Positions 1 through 7,356 of a stretch of DNA of 16,250 nt are shown here, piece after piece. Below the pieces are notes generated by a model. That model had not been told where the DNA came from. It searched no databases and worked only from the letters and a program-made list of their open reading frames with translations. Origin of the DNA: DASVLX01 sp035552275 (lineage in GTDB: Bacteria > Actinomycetota > Actinomycetes > Mycobacteriales > Pseudonocardiaceae). The position numbers and the translations under genes were made by a program. Numbering within the stretch: position 1 is the stretch's first letter; the number at the start of each line of letters is the position of its first letter. The stretch is taken from the NCBI GenBank assembly GCA_035552275.1, contig DASZLR010000134.1, positions 1-16,250 on the forward strand, written 5' to 3'.

Positions 1-1
1 C

Positions 2-136
2 GGCATCGACGATTTCCGGCGGCTGCGACTCCGGCTGGAAGCCGAGCTGCGCCAACGGATGGACGCGCTCGCCGAGGTCCTAGACGACCTGACTTCGGAC
101 GAGAAGCTGTGCGAGTTGCCACCCAAGGGCGCCTGA
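2..136 (+). CDS. C-terminal fragment of an unrecognised protein
   Basis: An open frame enters from the left edge and ends at TGA 134-136, giving 44 residues. The visible part is highly charged and Leu/Arg/Glu-rich (for example RLRLRLEAELRQRMDAL), so it is probably an alpha-helical or coiled-coil tail, and it ends with a short Pro-Pro-Lys-Gly-Ala segment. Codons favour G/C at the third position, which supports real coding. Such helical tails occur at the C-termini of several actinobacterial regulator families, but I cannot name one. The start and any domain lie outside the window. Confidence 0.55.
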   Translation, partial: GIDDFRRLRLRLEAELRQRMDALAEVLDDLTSDEKLCELPPKGA

Positions 137-146
137 ACGATCATCT

Positions 147-277
147 GTGCGCGTCACCGGCGCTGATGTCGCGAGTGTCGGCATCGCGGTACGGGACTCG
201 AAAAACCCAAGCGGCGCGACGCTGATCGCCGATGTGTCGGCGTTCGCGCGAAGATCAGGGCCGACCTGCTCGACTGA
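147..277 (+). pseudogene. Frameshifted, truncated DUF397-domain remnant
   Basis: From GTG 147 the frame reads as the second half of a DUF397 protein, including the family's typical core AVRDSKNPSGATL (codons about 186-224). It then runs out of register and stops at 288-290. If one A is restored near 252, the next frame gives SAFARKIRADLLD followed by TGA 275-277, which is what a DUF397 C-terminus normally looks like. The usual N-terminal WRKSSYS part is absent upstream. DUF397 proteins are small actinobacterial proteins often encoded beside Scr1-like XRE regulators, but no such partner is visible here. A sequencing error could explain the frameshift but not the missing 5' half. No Shine-Dalgarno sequence is evident. 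Confidence 0.6.
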
Positions 278-336
278 ACGACAGCGGCGGTAGGGCCGTC
301 TCGATATCCTCCGGCACAGGCCCTACCGCCGTTCAG
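274..336 (-). terminator. Hairpin between converging genes, probable terminator
   Basis: A 13-bp perfect stem pairs 285-297 (CGGCGGTAGGGCC) with 319-331 around a 21-base loop. An outer 5-bp stem (274-278 with 332-336) extends it past a left-side bulge. It begins directly after the GH30 stop codon, so it probably ends the minus-strand operon. It may also act on transcripts coming from the left. There is no U-tract, as is common in high-GC actinomycete terminators. Confidence 0.65.
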
Positions 337-337
337 G

Positions 338-2302
338 TCAGCTCACGGGCACGAGCTGCCATTGCTGGTTCGCATCCGTGGCGGAGACCGCCCACTGCTC
401 GATCACGGCGTTGTCCGCGATCGAACCACTGCGCAGGTCGATGGCCTGGCCGTTGCCCTTGTCGGTGAGGTCGTACCAACCATTGCCCAATGAGACGAAC
501 TGCCACTGCTGGTAAGCGGTGCCGGTTCCGCTGATCGTCTCCTGGTCCAGCTGCGTGCCGTTGACGCCCGACCCGTGCGGCACTGTCAGCGCCAAGCCGC
601 TGTGCACGTCAACGAGGTTGAAGTAGCCCGAACCGGCGTCGACCAGTGTCCACTGCTGGGAAAGATCGCCGTCGTCGGTGAACTGCACGGCACTGGCCGC
701 AGTGGACACTGAGCCGCCGGAGATATCGATGGGCTTGCCGCTCATCTTGGCCGTGATCTTGTAGGTGTGGCCGGCACTGGGCACGTTCGACAGCGCCGGA
801 GCCGGGGAAACGCTGCCCATGAACGTGACCGTCGCGCGCGAGGGCAGCGTGTAGGAGAACGATCCCTGGCCATTCCAGGTCACCTCGAAGGACGTGGAAC
901 CGCTGTTGCGGTTCGTCGCGACCAGCGTCTCCTGGCCATCCGGGCGTTTGACCGCCGCGGTCACGATCCCATGGGCGTTGACGGTCGACGCGATGTGCGT
1001 TGACCCGACCGGCACGAACTCGGCGATCTGGCCGAGGTTGTAGAAATTGTTGGCGAGGGTGTAGCCGGAACCGTTGTCAGGAATGATCGCGACGGTCGGC
1101 ACGCAGGTGGTGCAGCCGCCGAGATGCGGGCCGTTGTTCGGGTCAAGCACCGGGTTCCAGTAGGTCACACCGGGAGCCCAGTTCTGCACCGACAACAACG
1201 CGACCTCGGCCGTGCTCAGTGGAATGATGTTGGTCGGGCTGGTGTCCGACGCGCATTCGGTCTCATAGTTGTCGTATCCGGGATAGAGGTCGTGGGCCTG
1301 CGTCATGACGGTCGGGTCGCTGTCGTTGTTGTAGCAGTGCCAGGCGGTGCCGCCGTAGTCGCCGGCCGTGCTGCCCGACAGCAGCCCCTCCGGGAAGCTC
1401 GGGTTGTCCCAGTTGTGGTCGTAGCCGAGCACGACGGGATTGAGACCGGCCGCGGCCAGCGTCGGCTTGAGATAGCTGTGTACCCAGGACGCCTCGCCGG
1501 ATTCGGTCCACTCCATGCCGGGATAGCTTGTCGGGCAGTAACCCGGCTCGTTCTGCGGCGTGATGCCCCAGATCGGCACGCCCGCCGCCTGGTACGCCTG
1601 GATCCATTTGACGAAGTAGTCCGCCCACGCCTGGTCGTACTGGCCGAGCAGGACACCGTTGGTCTTGTTGACGTTGCAGATCAACGAATCCGTGTTCTTC
1701 ATCCACGCCGGCGCACTCCACGGGCTGGCGACGATGCGCAGGTTCCTGTTGATCGCCAGCGCATCCTTGATCGACGGAATGACATGCTGGGTGTCGTTCG
1801 TCGTCAGGCCGAAGTACTGCGTTGGATCGGTGCTCGGGCCCTGGGTGTCGTCGTCAGTCCAGAACGCGGATGCGGCCGTGAAGTCGCTCGAGCCCATCGG
1901 CACTCGCCACATCTGGAGGCCCAACCCGCTGGTCGTGCCGTACATCTGGTTGGTCAGCGTGCCGTAGGCCGTGGGGTTCGCCGCCTTCAGGTTCTGCAGC
2001 AGATATCCCGAGGAGTCGGTGAAGGAAGCGCCGAAGCCGCCGCTGATCGTCTGGTACGTCTGGCTGTCATTGACGTCGACGTTGATCGCGCCGCGCGTCA
2101 CCGACCCGAGCGTGACGCCCGGCTGGGGCGTGAGCGCGGAGCTGCCGTCGGGCGTGGTCAACCACGCTTGCAGCGTGGTGGAGGTGGCATTCGCGGGCGG
2201 TGCGATCGTGGCTGTGGCAGCGAGGCCGCCAACCGCTGTCAGCACCACACTCGCGCCGTAGACACCGAGGCGTCTGCGCAGGGCGAGCCGGACATTTCTC
2301 AT
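338..2302 (-). CDS. Secreted GH30 glycosidase with C-terminal ricin-type lectin domain
   Basis: This 654-residue protein is predicted to be secreted. It has an Arg-rich n-region (RLALRRRLG), a hydrophobic core, and an AxA cleavage site near residue 39 (APPANA). Residues about 75-495 look like glycoside hydrolase family 30, with a TIM barrel and its beta-sandwich. The acid/base is Glu252 in TPQNEP and the probable nucleophile is Glu349 in YETEC, matching the glucosylceramidase/beta-1,6-glucanase pattern. Residues about 510-654 form a ricin B-like beta-trefoil (CBM13 type) with QxW repeats at QQW 549-551, 598-600 and 646-648. ATG 2302 is chosen because AGGAGG lies just upstream and the signal peptide starts there; an in-frame ATG at 2389 would add a non-signal extension. 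It is the last gene of the lacI/transporter/GH1 cluster. The substrate is inferred to be a beta-glucan, perhaps beta-1,6-linked; other GH30 activities are possible. Confidence 0.9.
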   Translation of the reverse strand: MRNVRLALRRRLGVYGASVVLTAVGGLAATATIAPPANATSTTLQAWLTTPDGSSALTPQPGVTLGSVTRGAINVDVNDSQTYQTISGGFGASFTDSSGYLLQNLKAANPTAYGTLTNQMYGTTSGLGLQMWRVPMGSSDFTAASAFWTDDDTQGPSTDPTQYFGLTTNDTQHVIPSIKDALAINRNLRIVASPWSAPAWMKNTDSLICNVNKTNGVLLGQYDQAWADYFVKWIQAYQAAGVPIWGITPQNEPGYCPTSYPGMEWTESGEASWVHSYLKPTLAAAGLNPVVLGYDHNWDNPSFPEGLLSGSTAGDYGGTAWHCYNNDSDPTVMTQAHDLYPGYDNYETECASDTSPTNIIPLSTAEVALLSVQNWAPGVTYWNPVLDPNNGPHLGGCTTCVPTVAIIPDNGSGYTLANNFYNLGQIAEFVPVGSTHIASTVNAHGIVTAAVKRPDGQETLVATNRNSGSTSFEVTWNGQGSFSYTLPSRATVTFMGSVSPAPALSNVPSAGHTYKITAKMSGKPIDISGGSVSTAASAVQFTDDGDLSQQWTLVDAGSGYFNLVDVHSGLALTVPHGSGVNGTQLDQETISGTGTAYQQWQFVSLGNGWYDLTDKGNGQAIDLRSGSIADNAVIEQWAVSATDANQQWQLVPVS

Positions 2303-2651
2303 GGTTCCTCCTATACAGAGCCGATTTCGGATAAATCGGCACGACTTCGGAGATTTCCTGATAAAGACACGACGAGGTGGTCCGCGCACCGTCGCGGACA
2401 GGTCAGATCGCGTTTGTGGGCACGTCGCGGGCCAACGACGGGCAGCGCGAGGCAGCCCGACGCGCGCCGAGCATCGGCGTGCGGATGGATCAGCGGCGCG
2501 CGTGTGGAATCCAGTCGGCGACCACGAGGCCGCCGACGGTCAGCGACGGCAGGTCAGGTCCGTCGCGGTAGAGGTGTGAAGCTGCCCGGGCACGACGATG
2601 AGCTGGGCATGACAACACATTCCTTTCCGTTTTAGCTTTGCCGGTTGACTA
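2303..2651. other. 349-base gap between GH1 and GH30 with possible gene remnant
   Basis: No full gene is visible. On the minus strand a short frame runs from GTG 2618 to TGA 2490 (42 residues, ending LTVGGLVVADWIPHARR) with high-GC third positions and AAAGGA upstream. An overlapping frame from ATG 2620 reads HAQLIVVPGQLHTSTATDL with similar codon bias. A frame switch near 2560 would join the two into one coding-like stretch, so this may be a decayed gene or a small leader peptide. I recognise no family. The GH30-proximal end holds an inverted repeat (2321-2339). GH30 could be read through from GH1 or have its own promoter here; I see no convincing -35/-10 pair. Confidence 0.4.
2321..2339 (-). 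promoter_or_regulatory. Inverted repeat in the GH30 leader
   Basis: CCGATTT (2321-2327) and AAATCGG (2333-2339) are perfect inverted copies around a 5-base spacer. The repeat ends about 18 bases upstream of the GH30 start codon, just before the AGGAGG site. It could be an operator or a leader hairpin. It does not resemble the ACCGGT-core palindrome in front of lacI, so a different regulator or an RNA role is more likely. Confidence 0.4.
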
Positions 2652-4022
2652 TCAGGTAGTGGTGAGTCCATTCCGTTCGATCACTTGGGCCAGCCATGCA
2701 GCGCTGGATTTCGGGGTCCGGGTCTGGGTGGCGTAGTCGACATGCACCAGGCCGAACCGCAGACGGTAGCCTTCGGCCCATTCGAAGTTGTCCATCAAGG
2801 ACCAGACGATGAATGCCTCCAGCGGGACGCCGGCCTCGATCGCCCGGTGCGCGGCCCGGAAGTGGCCGTCGAAGTACTCGATGCGCTCAGGGTCGTGGCA
2901 ATGCCCGTCGGGCGTGACGTAGTCGTGCAGCGCCAGGCCGTTCTCGGTGATCCACAGTGGTAGGCCCGCGGTCCAGTCCCGGTGCACGCGGGTGAGGATG
3001 TTGAACAGCCCGTCGGGACGAACCCCGACCCGGCCGGCGGTGACTGGCGGGGTGGGCGGCAGCTTCCGGAATCCACGGTCGGGATCATCCGGGTCGGCCG
3101 TCACGATGTGCTGCTCGTAGTAGTTGACACCGAGGAAGTCCAGTGGCGCGGCGATTCGCCGCAGGTCGCCGTCGTGTACGAAGGAGAAGTCGGTGACACC
3201 CGCGTAGTGCGTCGCCGCGTCGGCCGGATAGCCGCGGCCGAACAGCGGATCGAGGAATATCCGGTTTTCGATGAGGTCGACCCGCGCGGCGGCCGCCCGA
3301 TCCTCCGCCCGCTCGCTTGCCGGGTGCGGATCGGAGAGATTGAGGGTGATGCCGACCTTTCCGGATGTCCTGGCACGCAGGATCTCCACCGCTCGGGCGT
3401 GGCCGAGCAGCAGTTGGTGCACGGTGGCGACGGCGGTCGCCTCATCCCGGATGCCGGGGGCGTGCCGTCCCTCCCAGTGGCTGATGTAGGACGAGCAGTA
3501 CGGCTCGTTGAGGGTGATCCAGCGCGGCACCCGGTCCCCCAGCCGCTCGACGACCGCGTCCACGAACTCGCCGAAGTGCTCGACCGTGTCCCGGCTGGCC
3601 CAACCACCCTTGTCCTGCAGGTACTGCGGCAGGTCCCAGTGATACAGGGTGACGACCGGGTCGATTCCGCGGGCGAGCAGGCCATCCACGATCCGGTCGT
3701 AGAAGTCCAGGCCGATCGGGTTGGTCGGCCCGTTCAGCTCCGGCTTGATCCTCGGCCAGGCGACGGAGAATCGGTAGGTGCGGAAACCCAGGTCGCGCAC
3801 CAGATCGAGGTCGTCGTCGGCTCGATGGTAGTGATCGCAGGCGATATCCCCGGTGTCATCGTGCGCGACCTTGCCCGGGGTATGACTGAACGTGTCCCAG
3901 ATGGACGGTGTGCGGCCGTCCTCCGCGACGGCGCCCTCGATCTGGTAGGCGGCGGTGGAGCTGCCCCAGATGAAGCCGTCCGGGAACGAGACCGCTCCCG
4001 CCTGGTGGGTGTGCTCGGGCAT
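2652..4022 (-). CDS. GH1 family beta-glucosidase
   Basis: This 456-residue protein has the usual full length of a glycoside hydrolase family 1 beta-glucosidase. The N-terminus has FPDGFIWGSSTAAYQIEGA (residues 13-31) with glycone-binding Gln27. His128 is in TLYHWDLPQY, the acid/base Glu173 is in TLNEP, NYYEQ lies near 300, the nucleophile Glu360 is in ITENG, and Glu414 is in DNFEWAEGY. There is no signal peptide, so it acts in the cytoplasm on beta-glucosides such as imported disaccharides. ATG 4022 is supported by GAAGGGA five bases upstream and by alignment to the family start. It follows the permease gene by 41 bases and is probably cotranscribed with it. It would complete breakdown begun by the secreted GH30 enzyme. 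Preference among beta-glucosidase, beta-galactosidase and beta-fucosidase cannot be read from sequence. Confidence 0.93.
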   Translation of the reverse strand: MPEHTHQAGAVSFPDGFIWGSSTAAYQIEGAVAEDGRTPSIWDTFSHTPGKVAHDDTGDIACDHYHRADDDLDLVRDLGFRTYRFSVAWPRIKPELNGPTNPIGLDFYDRIVDGLLARGIDPVVTLYHWDLPQYLQDKGGWASRDTVEHFGEFVDAVVERLGDRVPRWITLNEPYCSSYISHWEGRHAPGIRDEATAVATVHQLLLGHARAVEILRARTSGKVGITLNLSDPHPASERAEDRAAAARVDLIENRIFLDPLFGRGYPADAATHYAGVTDFSFVHDGDLRRIAAPLDFLGVNYYEQHIVTADPDDPDRGFRKLPPTPPVTAGRVGVRPDGLFNILTRVHRDWTAGLPLWITENGLALHDYVTPDGHCHDPERIEYFDGHFRAAHRAIEAGVPLEAFIVWSLMDNFEWAEGYRLRFGLVHVDYATQTRTPKSSAAWLAQVIERNGLTTT

Positions 4023-4063
4023 AGCTGTCCCTTCGTCGGTATGTGGCGGGCGGGTTGCCCTGG

Positions 4064-5353
4064 CTAACCGGCGCGGCCGGCGGCGATTCGGCGCCTTCGG
4101 GTGAACGCGTCCAGGCTGACCGCCACCAGCAGGATCAGGCCGGTCGCGGCGTCCTGGACGCCGGCCGACTGGCCGAGCAGGTCCAGGCCGTTGGACACGC
4201 TGCCGACCACCAGCGCGCCGAGCAGCGCGTGGTACGGCTTGCCTCGCCCACCGAACAGGCTCGTGCCGCCGATGACGACCGCGGCGATCGCGTTCAGCTC
4301 CAGGTCGCCGCCGCCGGCGCCGTTCGACACGGAGAACTGCCGGGATGCGTCCAGAATGCCGGCAAACGAGGCGAGCGTGGCGCCGATGACGAACACGAGC
4401 ACGACCACGCCGAGGACCTTGATGCCGGCCCGGCGGGCGGCGTCGCGGTTGCCGCCGATCGCGTAGATGTGCCGACCCAGCGGTGTCTGGCTCATCACCA
4501 GGGTCGCCAACAGGGTCAGCGACACCAGGATCACCAACAGCCAGGGCACACCGAAGTAGGAGTTGAGCACAGCCACCGTGACGACGACCGCGACGACCAC
4601 CATCGACACCCGCCATGCTCCGGCGGCCAGGCTGAGTCCGTGCCCGGGGTTGCTCCGCTCCGCGCGCACCTTGGCCGCGGTCATGGCGACGAAGCCGGCC
4701 ACCAGAACCGCGCCGAGCGCCCAGCCGGATGCCGGGGTGAGGTAGGAGTTCGCGATCGACCTGATGAACGGGTCGCTGATCGCCACGTCGCCCTGGTCGC
4801 CGATGACCAGCAGCAGCAGGCCCTGCCACACCAACAGGCCGGTCAACGTGACCACGAACGACGGAATGCCGAGCAGGGTCGCGATACTGCCCTGGAGCAG
4901 GCCGATCACCGCCCCGGCCAACAGGGCGACCACGATCATCACCGGTGCCGGCCAGCCGTGCTGCAGGCCGATGGCGAAGATCCCGCCGCAGAATCCGCTC
5001 ACCGCGGCCACCGACAGGTCGATCTCCCCCATCACCAGCACGGTGACCAGACCGAGCGAGATGGTGCCCAGCACGGCCATCTGGAGGATGAGGTTGGACA
5101 GGTTGCGCGCAGTCAGGAAATGCGGGTCGGCGTAGGCGAAGAACACCCAGATGACAGCCAGACCGATGATCACCGGAAGTGGCCCGAGGTCCCCATCGGA
5201 CAGTCGAGACAGCCAGCTGAGCCGGATCTCGGGTCGGCGCCAGGTTGTCCCGGCAAACCGCAACCGATTCGGCCCCGTGACCGCTGGCCGGGCTGGGTTG
5301 TGCAGTGCCCGCCGGGTGACCGCTTTCGATTCGGCGTTCATGTCAGTGCTCAT
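4064..5353 (-). CDS. CUT2-type sugar ABC transporter permease
   Basis: This 429-residue membrane protein belongs to the XylH/RbsC branched-type (BPD_transp_2) permeases. A hydrophilic, basic N-terminal stretch of about 55 residues precedes roughly ten hydrophobic segments. Typical motifs are VMGEIDLSVAAVSGF after the third segment and, near the C-terminus, VVIGGTSLFGGRGKP. ATG 5353 overlaps the ATPase TGA as ATGA (5350-5353), which indicates translational coupling and fixes the start over the longer open frame. A second in-frame ATG lies at 5341. The protein forms the membrane channel for the ATPase and lipoprotein encoded just upstream. Sugar specificity is not readable; the family carries xylose, ribose, galactose or glucose. 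Confidence 0.92.
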   Translation of the reverse strand: MSTDMNAESKAVTRRALHNPARPAVTGPNRLRFAGTTWRRPEIRLSWLSRLSDGDLGPLPVIIGLAVIWVFFAYADPHFLTARNLSNLILQMAVLGTISLGLVTVLVMGEIDLSVAAVSGFCGGIFAIGLQHGWPAPVMIVVALLAGAVIGLLQGSIATLLGIPSFVVTLTGLLVWQGLLLLVIGDQGDVAISDPFIRSIANSYLTPASGWALGAVLVAGFVAMTAAKVRAERSNPGHGLSLAAGAWRVSMVVVAVVVTVAVLNSYFGVPWLLVILVSLTLLATLVMSQTPLGRHIYAIGGNRDAARRAGIKVLGVVVLVFVIGATLASFAGILDASRQFSVSNGAGGGDLELNAIAAVVIGGTSLFGGRGKPYHALLGALVVGSVSNGLDLLGQSAGVQDAATGLILLVAVSLDAFTRRRRIAAGRAG

Positions 5354-6174
5354 GCCACACCAGCCCCCGCGACGACGTTGCCACCGGTGATGGCGGACAC
5401 GACCGCGTCCACCGAGTCCCGCTTCGGATCGAACACGCCGGCCACCTTTCCCAGGCGCAGCACGACAATCCGATCCGCTATGGCGAAGACATCGGACAGG
5501 TTGTGCGAGATCACCAGCACGCCGAGGCCGCGCTCGCGCAGGCCGCGCACCAGCCCGTACACCATCGCGGTCTGCTCCACGCCGAGCGCGGCCGTCGGCT
5601 CGTCCAGCAACACCAACCGAGAGCCCCACAGGACGGCCCGGCACACCGCGACCGCCTGCCGCTGGCCACCGGACAGCGAGGCCACCGGCCGGTCCAGGCT
5701 GGGCAGGGTGACCGCCAGTTCCCTGATCACCTGTTCCGCCCGCCGGCGCATCGTGCCGGCGGCGAGGAACCGGCGGAACGGGCCGCGGCGTTCCTCGCGA
5801 CCGAGGAACAGGTTGGCCACCACATCGAGGTTGTCGCAGAGCGCGAGATCCTGGTACACGGTCTCGATGCCGAGCCGGGCCGCGTCGGACGGGCTGCCGA
5901 TATGTGCTGGCCGGCCGTCCAGAGCGATCACTCCGCTGTCTGTCTGGTGGCTGCCGGCGATCGCCTTCACCAGAGTGCTCTTGCCGGCGCCGTTGTCGCC
6001 GACCAGCGCGACCACCTCGCCGGCGTGCACCATCATGTCCACATCGGACAGTGCGGTCACCGAGCCGTATCGCTTGCCCAGTCCGCGAAGCTCCAGCAGC
6101 GGGCGCCGGTCCGAGGTGGTCAGCGAACTGGTTTCAGTACTGGTTCCGGTACTGGTTTCAGTGTTGCCAGTCAT
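5350..6174 (-). CDS. Sugar ABC transporter ATP-binding protein, single domain
   Basis: This 274-residue protein has one nucleotide-binding domain. Walker A is GDNGAGKST (residues 59-67), the Q-loop is at Gln108, the signature is LSGGQRQ (167-173), Walker B is LVLLDEP with Glu192, and the switch His224 is in VISHN. Many CUT2 importers use a double-domain ATPase (XylG, RbsA); this is the single-domain FrcA-like form, which would dimerise. Residues 1-22 are an odd Ser/Thr-rich extension encoded by three 12-bp repeats. ATG 6174 has AGGGA six bases upstream, and the gene starts 18 bases after the lipoprotein stop. It powers import through the permease encoded downstream with ATGA overlap. Confidence 0.93.
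   Translation of the reverse strand: MTGNTETSTGTSTETSSLTTSDRRPLLELRGLGKRYGSVTALSDVDMMVHAGEVVALVGDNGAGKSTLVKAIAGSHQTDSGVIALDGRPAHIGSPSDAARLGIETVYQDLALCDNLDVVANLFLGREERRGPFRRFLAAGTMRRRAEQVIRELAVTLPSLDRPVASLSGGQRQAVAVCRAVLWGSRLVLLDEPTAALGVEQTAMVYGLVRGLRERGLGVLVISHNLSDVFAIADRIVVLRLGKVAGVFDPKRDSVDAVVSAITGGNVVAGAGVA
6127..6162 (-). repeat. Three tandem 12-bp repeats in the ATPase gene 5' end
   Basis: Bases 6127-6138 (ACTGGTTTCAGT), 6139-6150 (ACTGGTTCCGGT) and 6151-6162 (ACTGGTTTCAGT) are head-to-tail copies; the first and third are identical. On the coding strand they encode a Thr/Ser/Glu/Gly run (TETSTGTSTETS). The period of 12 and total length of 36 match the ACCGGT array upstream of lacI, and aligned units agree at about 9 of 12 bases. 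This may be an internal operator, or only a low-complexity coding repeat. Confidence 0.55.
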
Positions 6175-6192
6175 GGGATGTCCCTGCCGTGA

Positions 6193-7296
6193 TCAGAACG
6201 GACACGTGGTGGCGGTGGGCCCGGTGCAGATACTCTGCCGGGTGGTGAATCCCTGGGCGATCACCGTGGACGCGATGTTGTCCTTGGTCACCACCACGGG
6301 TTGCAGCAGCACACTCGGAATGTCCGCGGTGCCGTTGTTAGTGCTCTGGGCCGCGATCGAACCGACGTCGCCGCTCTTGCCGTCCAGCAGGTCCACCGCG
6401 ATCTTCGCGGCCGCCTGCGCCTCCTGCAGGATCGGCTTGTACACCGTCATCGACTGGTTGCCCTCGATGACCTGCTGCAACCCGGAATCACTGGCGTCCT
6501 GCCCGGTGACCAGCACCTTGCCGTTGAGCTGCCGGGCGGTCAGCGCGGTGATGGCGGCCTGGGCGAGTCCGTCGTTGGGCGTCAGCACGGCCTGCACGTT
6601 GTCATTGAGCTGGGTCAGGGCCTGCTCCACCTTCTGCTGCCCGGTGTTCGGGTCGAAGCTGGGATCGTCGGCCTCGTAGCCCAGCTTCAGCTTGCCGGCG
6701 GAGAACAGCGGGTCGAGGACATCGTGCGCGCCCTTCTTGAACGCCTCTCCCGGCGCGCTGGACGGATCGCCGTTGAGCATCACCACGGTCGAGCCAGGCG
6801 CCAGGTGATCGGCGAGGTACTGGCCCTGCAGGCGGCCGACCAGTTCATTGTCGAAGCTGACGTAGGCGTTGGGCTTGGCGCCCATGATCATGCCGTCGTA
6901 GGCGATCACCGACGCGTTCTGCGCGTTGGCCTTGGCCACGATCGCCGCGCCCGCCTGATCCGTCATCGGACTGGTCACCACCACCCCGGCGCCGTTGGAG
7001 AGCGCCGATTCGGCCTGGGCGAGTTGGGTGTCGCCCGAGCCCTGCGCGTTGTTGGCGATCACCGTGATGCTCGGGTCGAGCGCGTGCACGGCCTGGATGA
7101 AATACGGCTTGTCCTTCGTCTCGAATCGAGCCGCACAGGTGGAACACGGCATCAGGAACGCGATCACCTTGCTGTGCGACGGACCATTGCTTCCTGAGTT
7201 CGTCACGGTCGGCGTCGTGCTGCACCCGGCGAGGAACAGCGCGGACACGGCGCCGAGCACCGCAGGGATCAGAAACTTACCGGAAATTCGCATCAT
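6193..7296 (-). CDS. XylF-type sugar-binding lipoprotein of ABC transporter
   Basis: The 367-residue precursor has a lipobox, LFLAGC, with lipidated Cys25, so the mature protein is anchored outside the membrane. The rest matches periplasmic-binding-protein-like sugar receptors of the XylF/ChvE group: KPYFIQAV near 63, a GAGVVVTSP segment, SVIAYDGMI, and YVSFDNELVGRLQGQYL. Two Cys pairs, Cys51/Cys54 (CSTC) and Cys357/Cys365 near the C-terminus, may form disulfides. ATG 7296 is preferred over an upstream in-frame ATG at 7341 because GGAG lies just upstream; ATG 7293, one codon later, fits the spacing even better. It follows lacI by 60 bases and precedes the ATPase. The ligand is probably a mono- or disaccharide released by the glycosidases. 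Confidence 0.9.
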   Translation of the reverse strand: MMRISGKFLIPAVLGAVSALFLAGCSTTPTVTNSGSNGPSHSKVIAFLMPCSTCAARFETKDKPYFIQAVHALDPSITVIANNAQGSGDTQLAQAESALSNGAGVVVTSPMTDQAGAAIVAKANAQNASVIAYDGMIMGAKPNAYVSFDNELVGRLQGQYLADHLAPGSTVVMLNGDPSSAPGEAFKKGAHDVLDPLFSAGKLKLGYEADDPSFDPNTGQQKVEQALTQLNDNVQAVLTPNDGLAQAAITALTARQLNGKVLVTGQDASDSGLQQVIEGNQSMTVYKPILQEAQAAAKIAVDLLDGKSGDVGSIAAQSTNNGTADIPSVLLQPVVVTKDNIASTVIAQGFTTRQSICTGPTATTCPF

Positions 7297-7356
7297 TGCG
7301 CTCCGTTCAACAAAAATCGGGTACGAGAAAAGGGAGATCACCTGATCGTAAAGAGA

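Noticed and set aside
1124..2635. A 503-codon plus-strand open frame opposite the GH30 gene
   Set aside because: It is an Arg/Val-rich shadow of GH30 with no ribosome-binding site or family match by eye.
5354..5644. An upstream extension of the permease frame
   Set aside because: The ATGA overlap at 5350-5353 and the family alignment place the start at 5353.
6127..6162. Tandem repeats as a CRISPR-like or minisatellite array
   Set aside because: Only three contiguous 12-bp units without spacers, in frame within a coding region.
4043..6679. An 878-codon plus-strand open frame opposite the permease, ATPase and lipoprotein genes
   Set aside because: It runs across three well-supported genes in antisense, has low-complexity His/Gln/Asp-rich composition and no recognisable domain.
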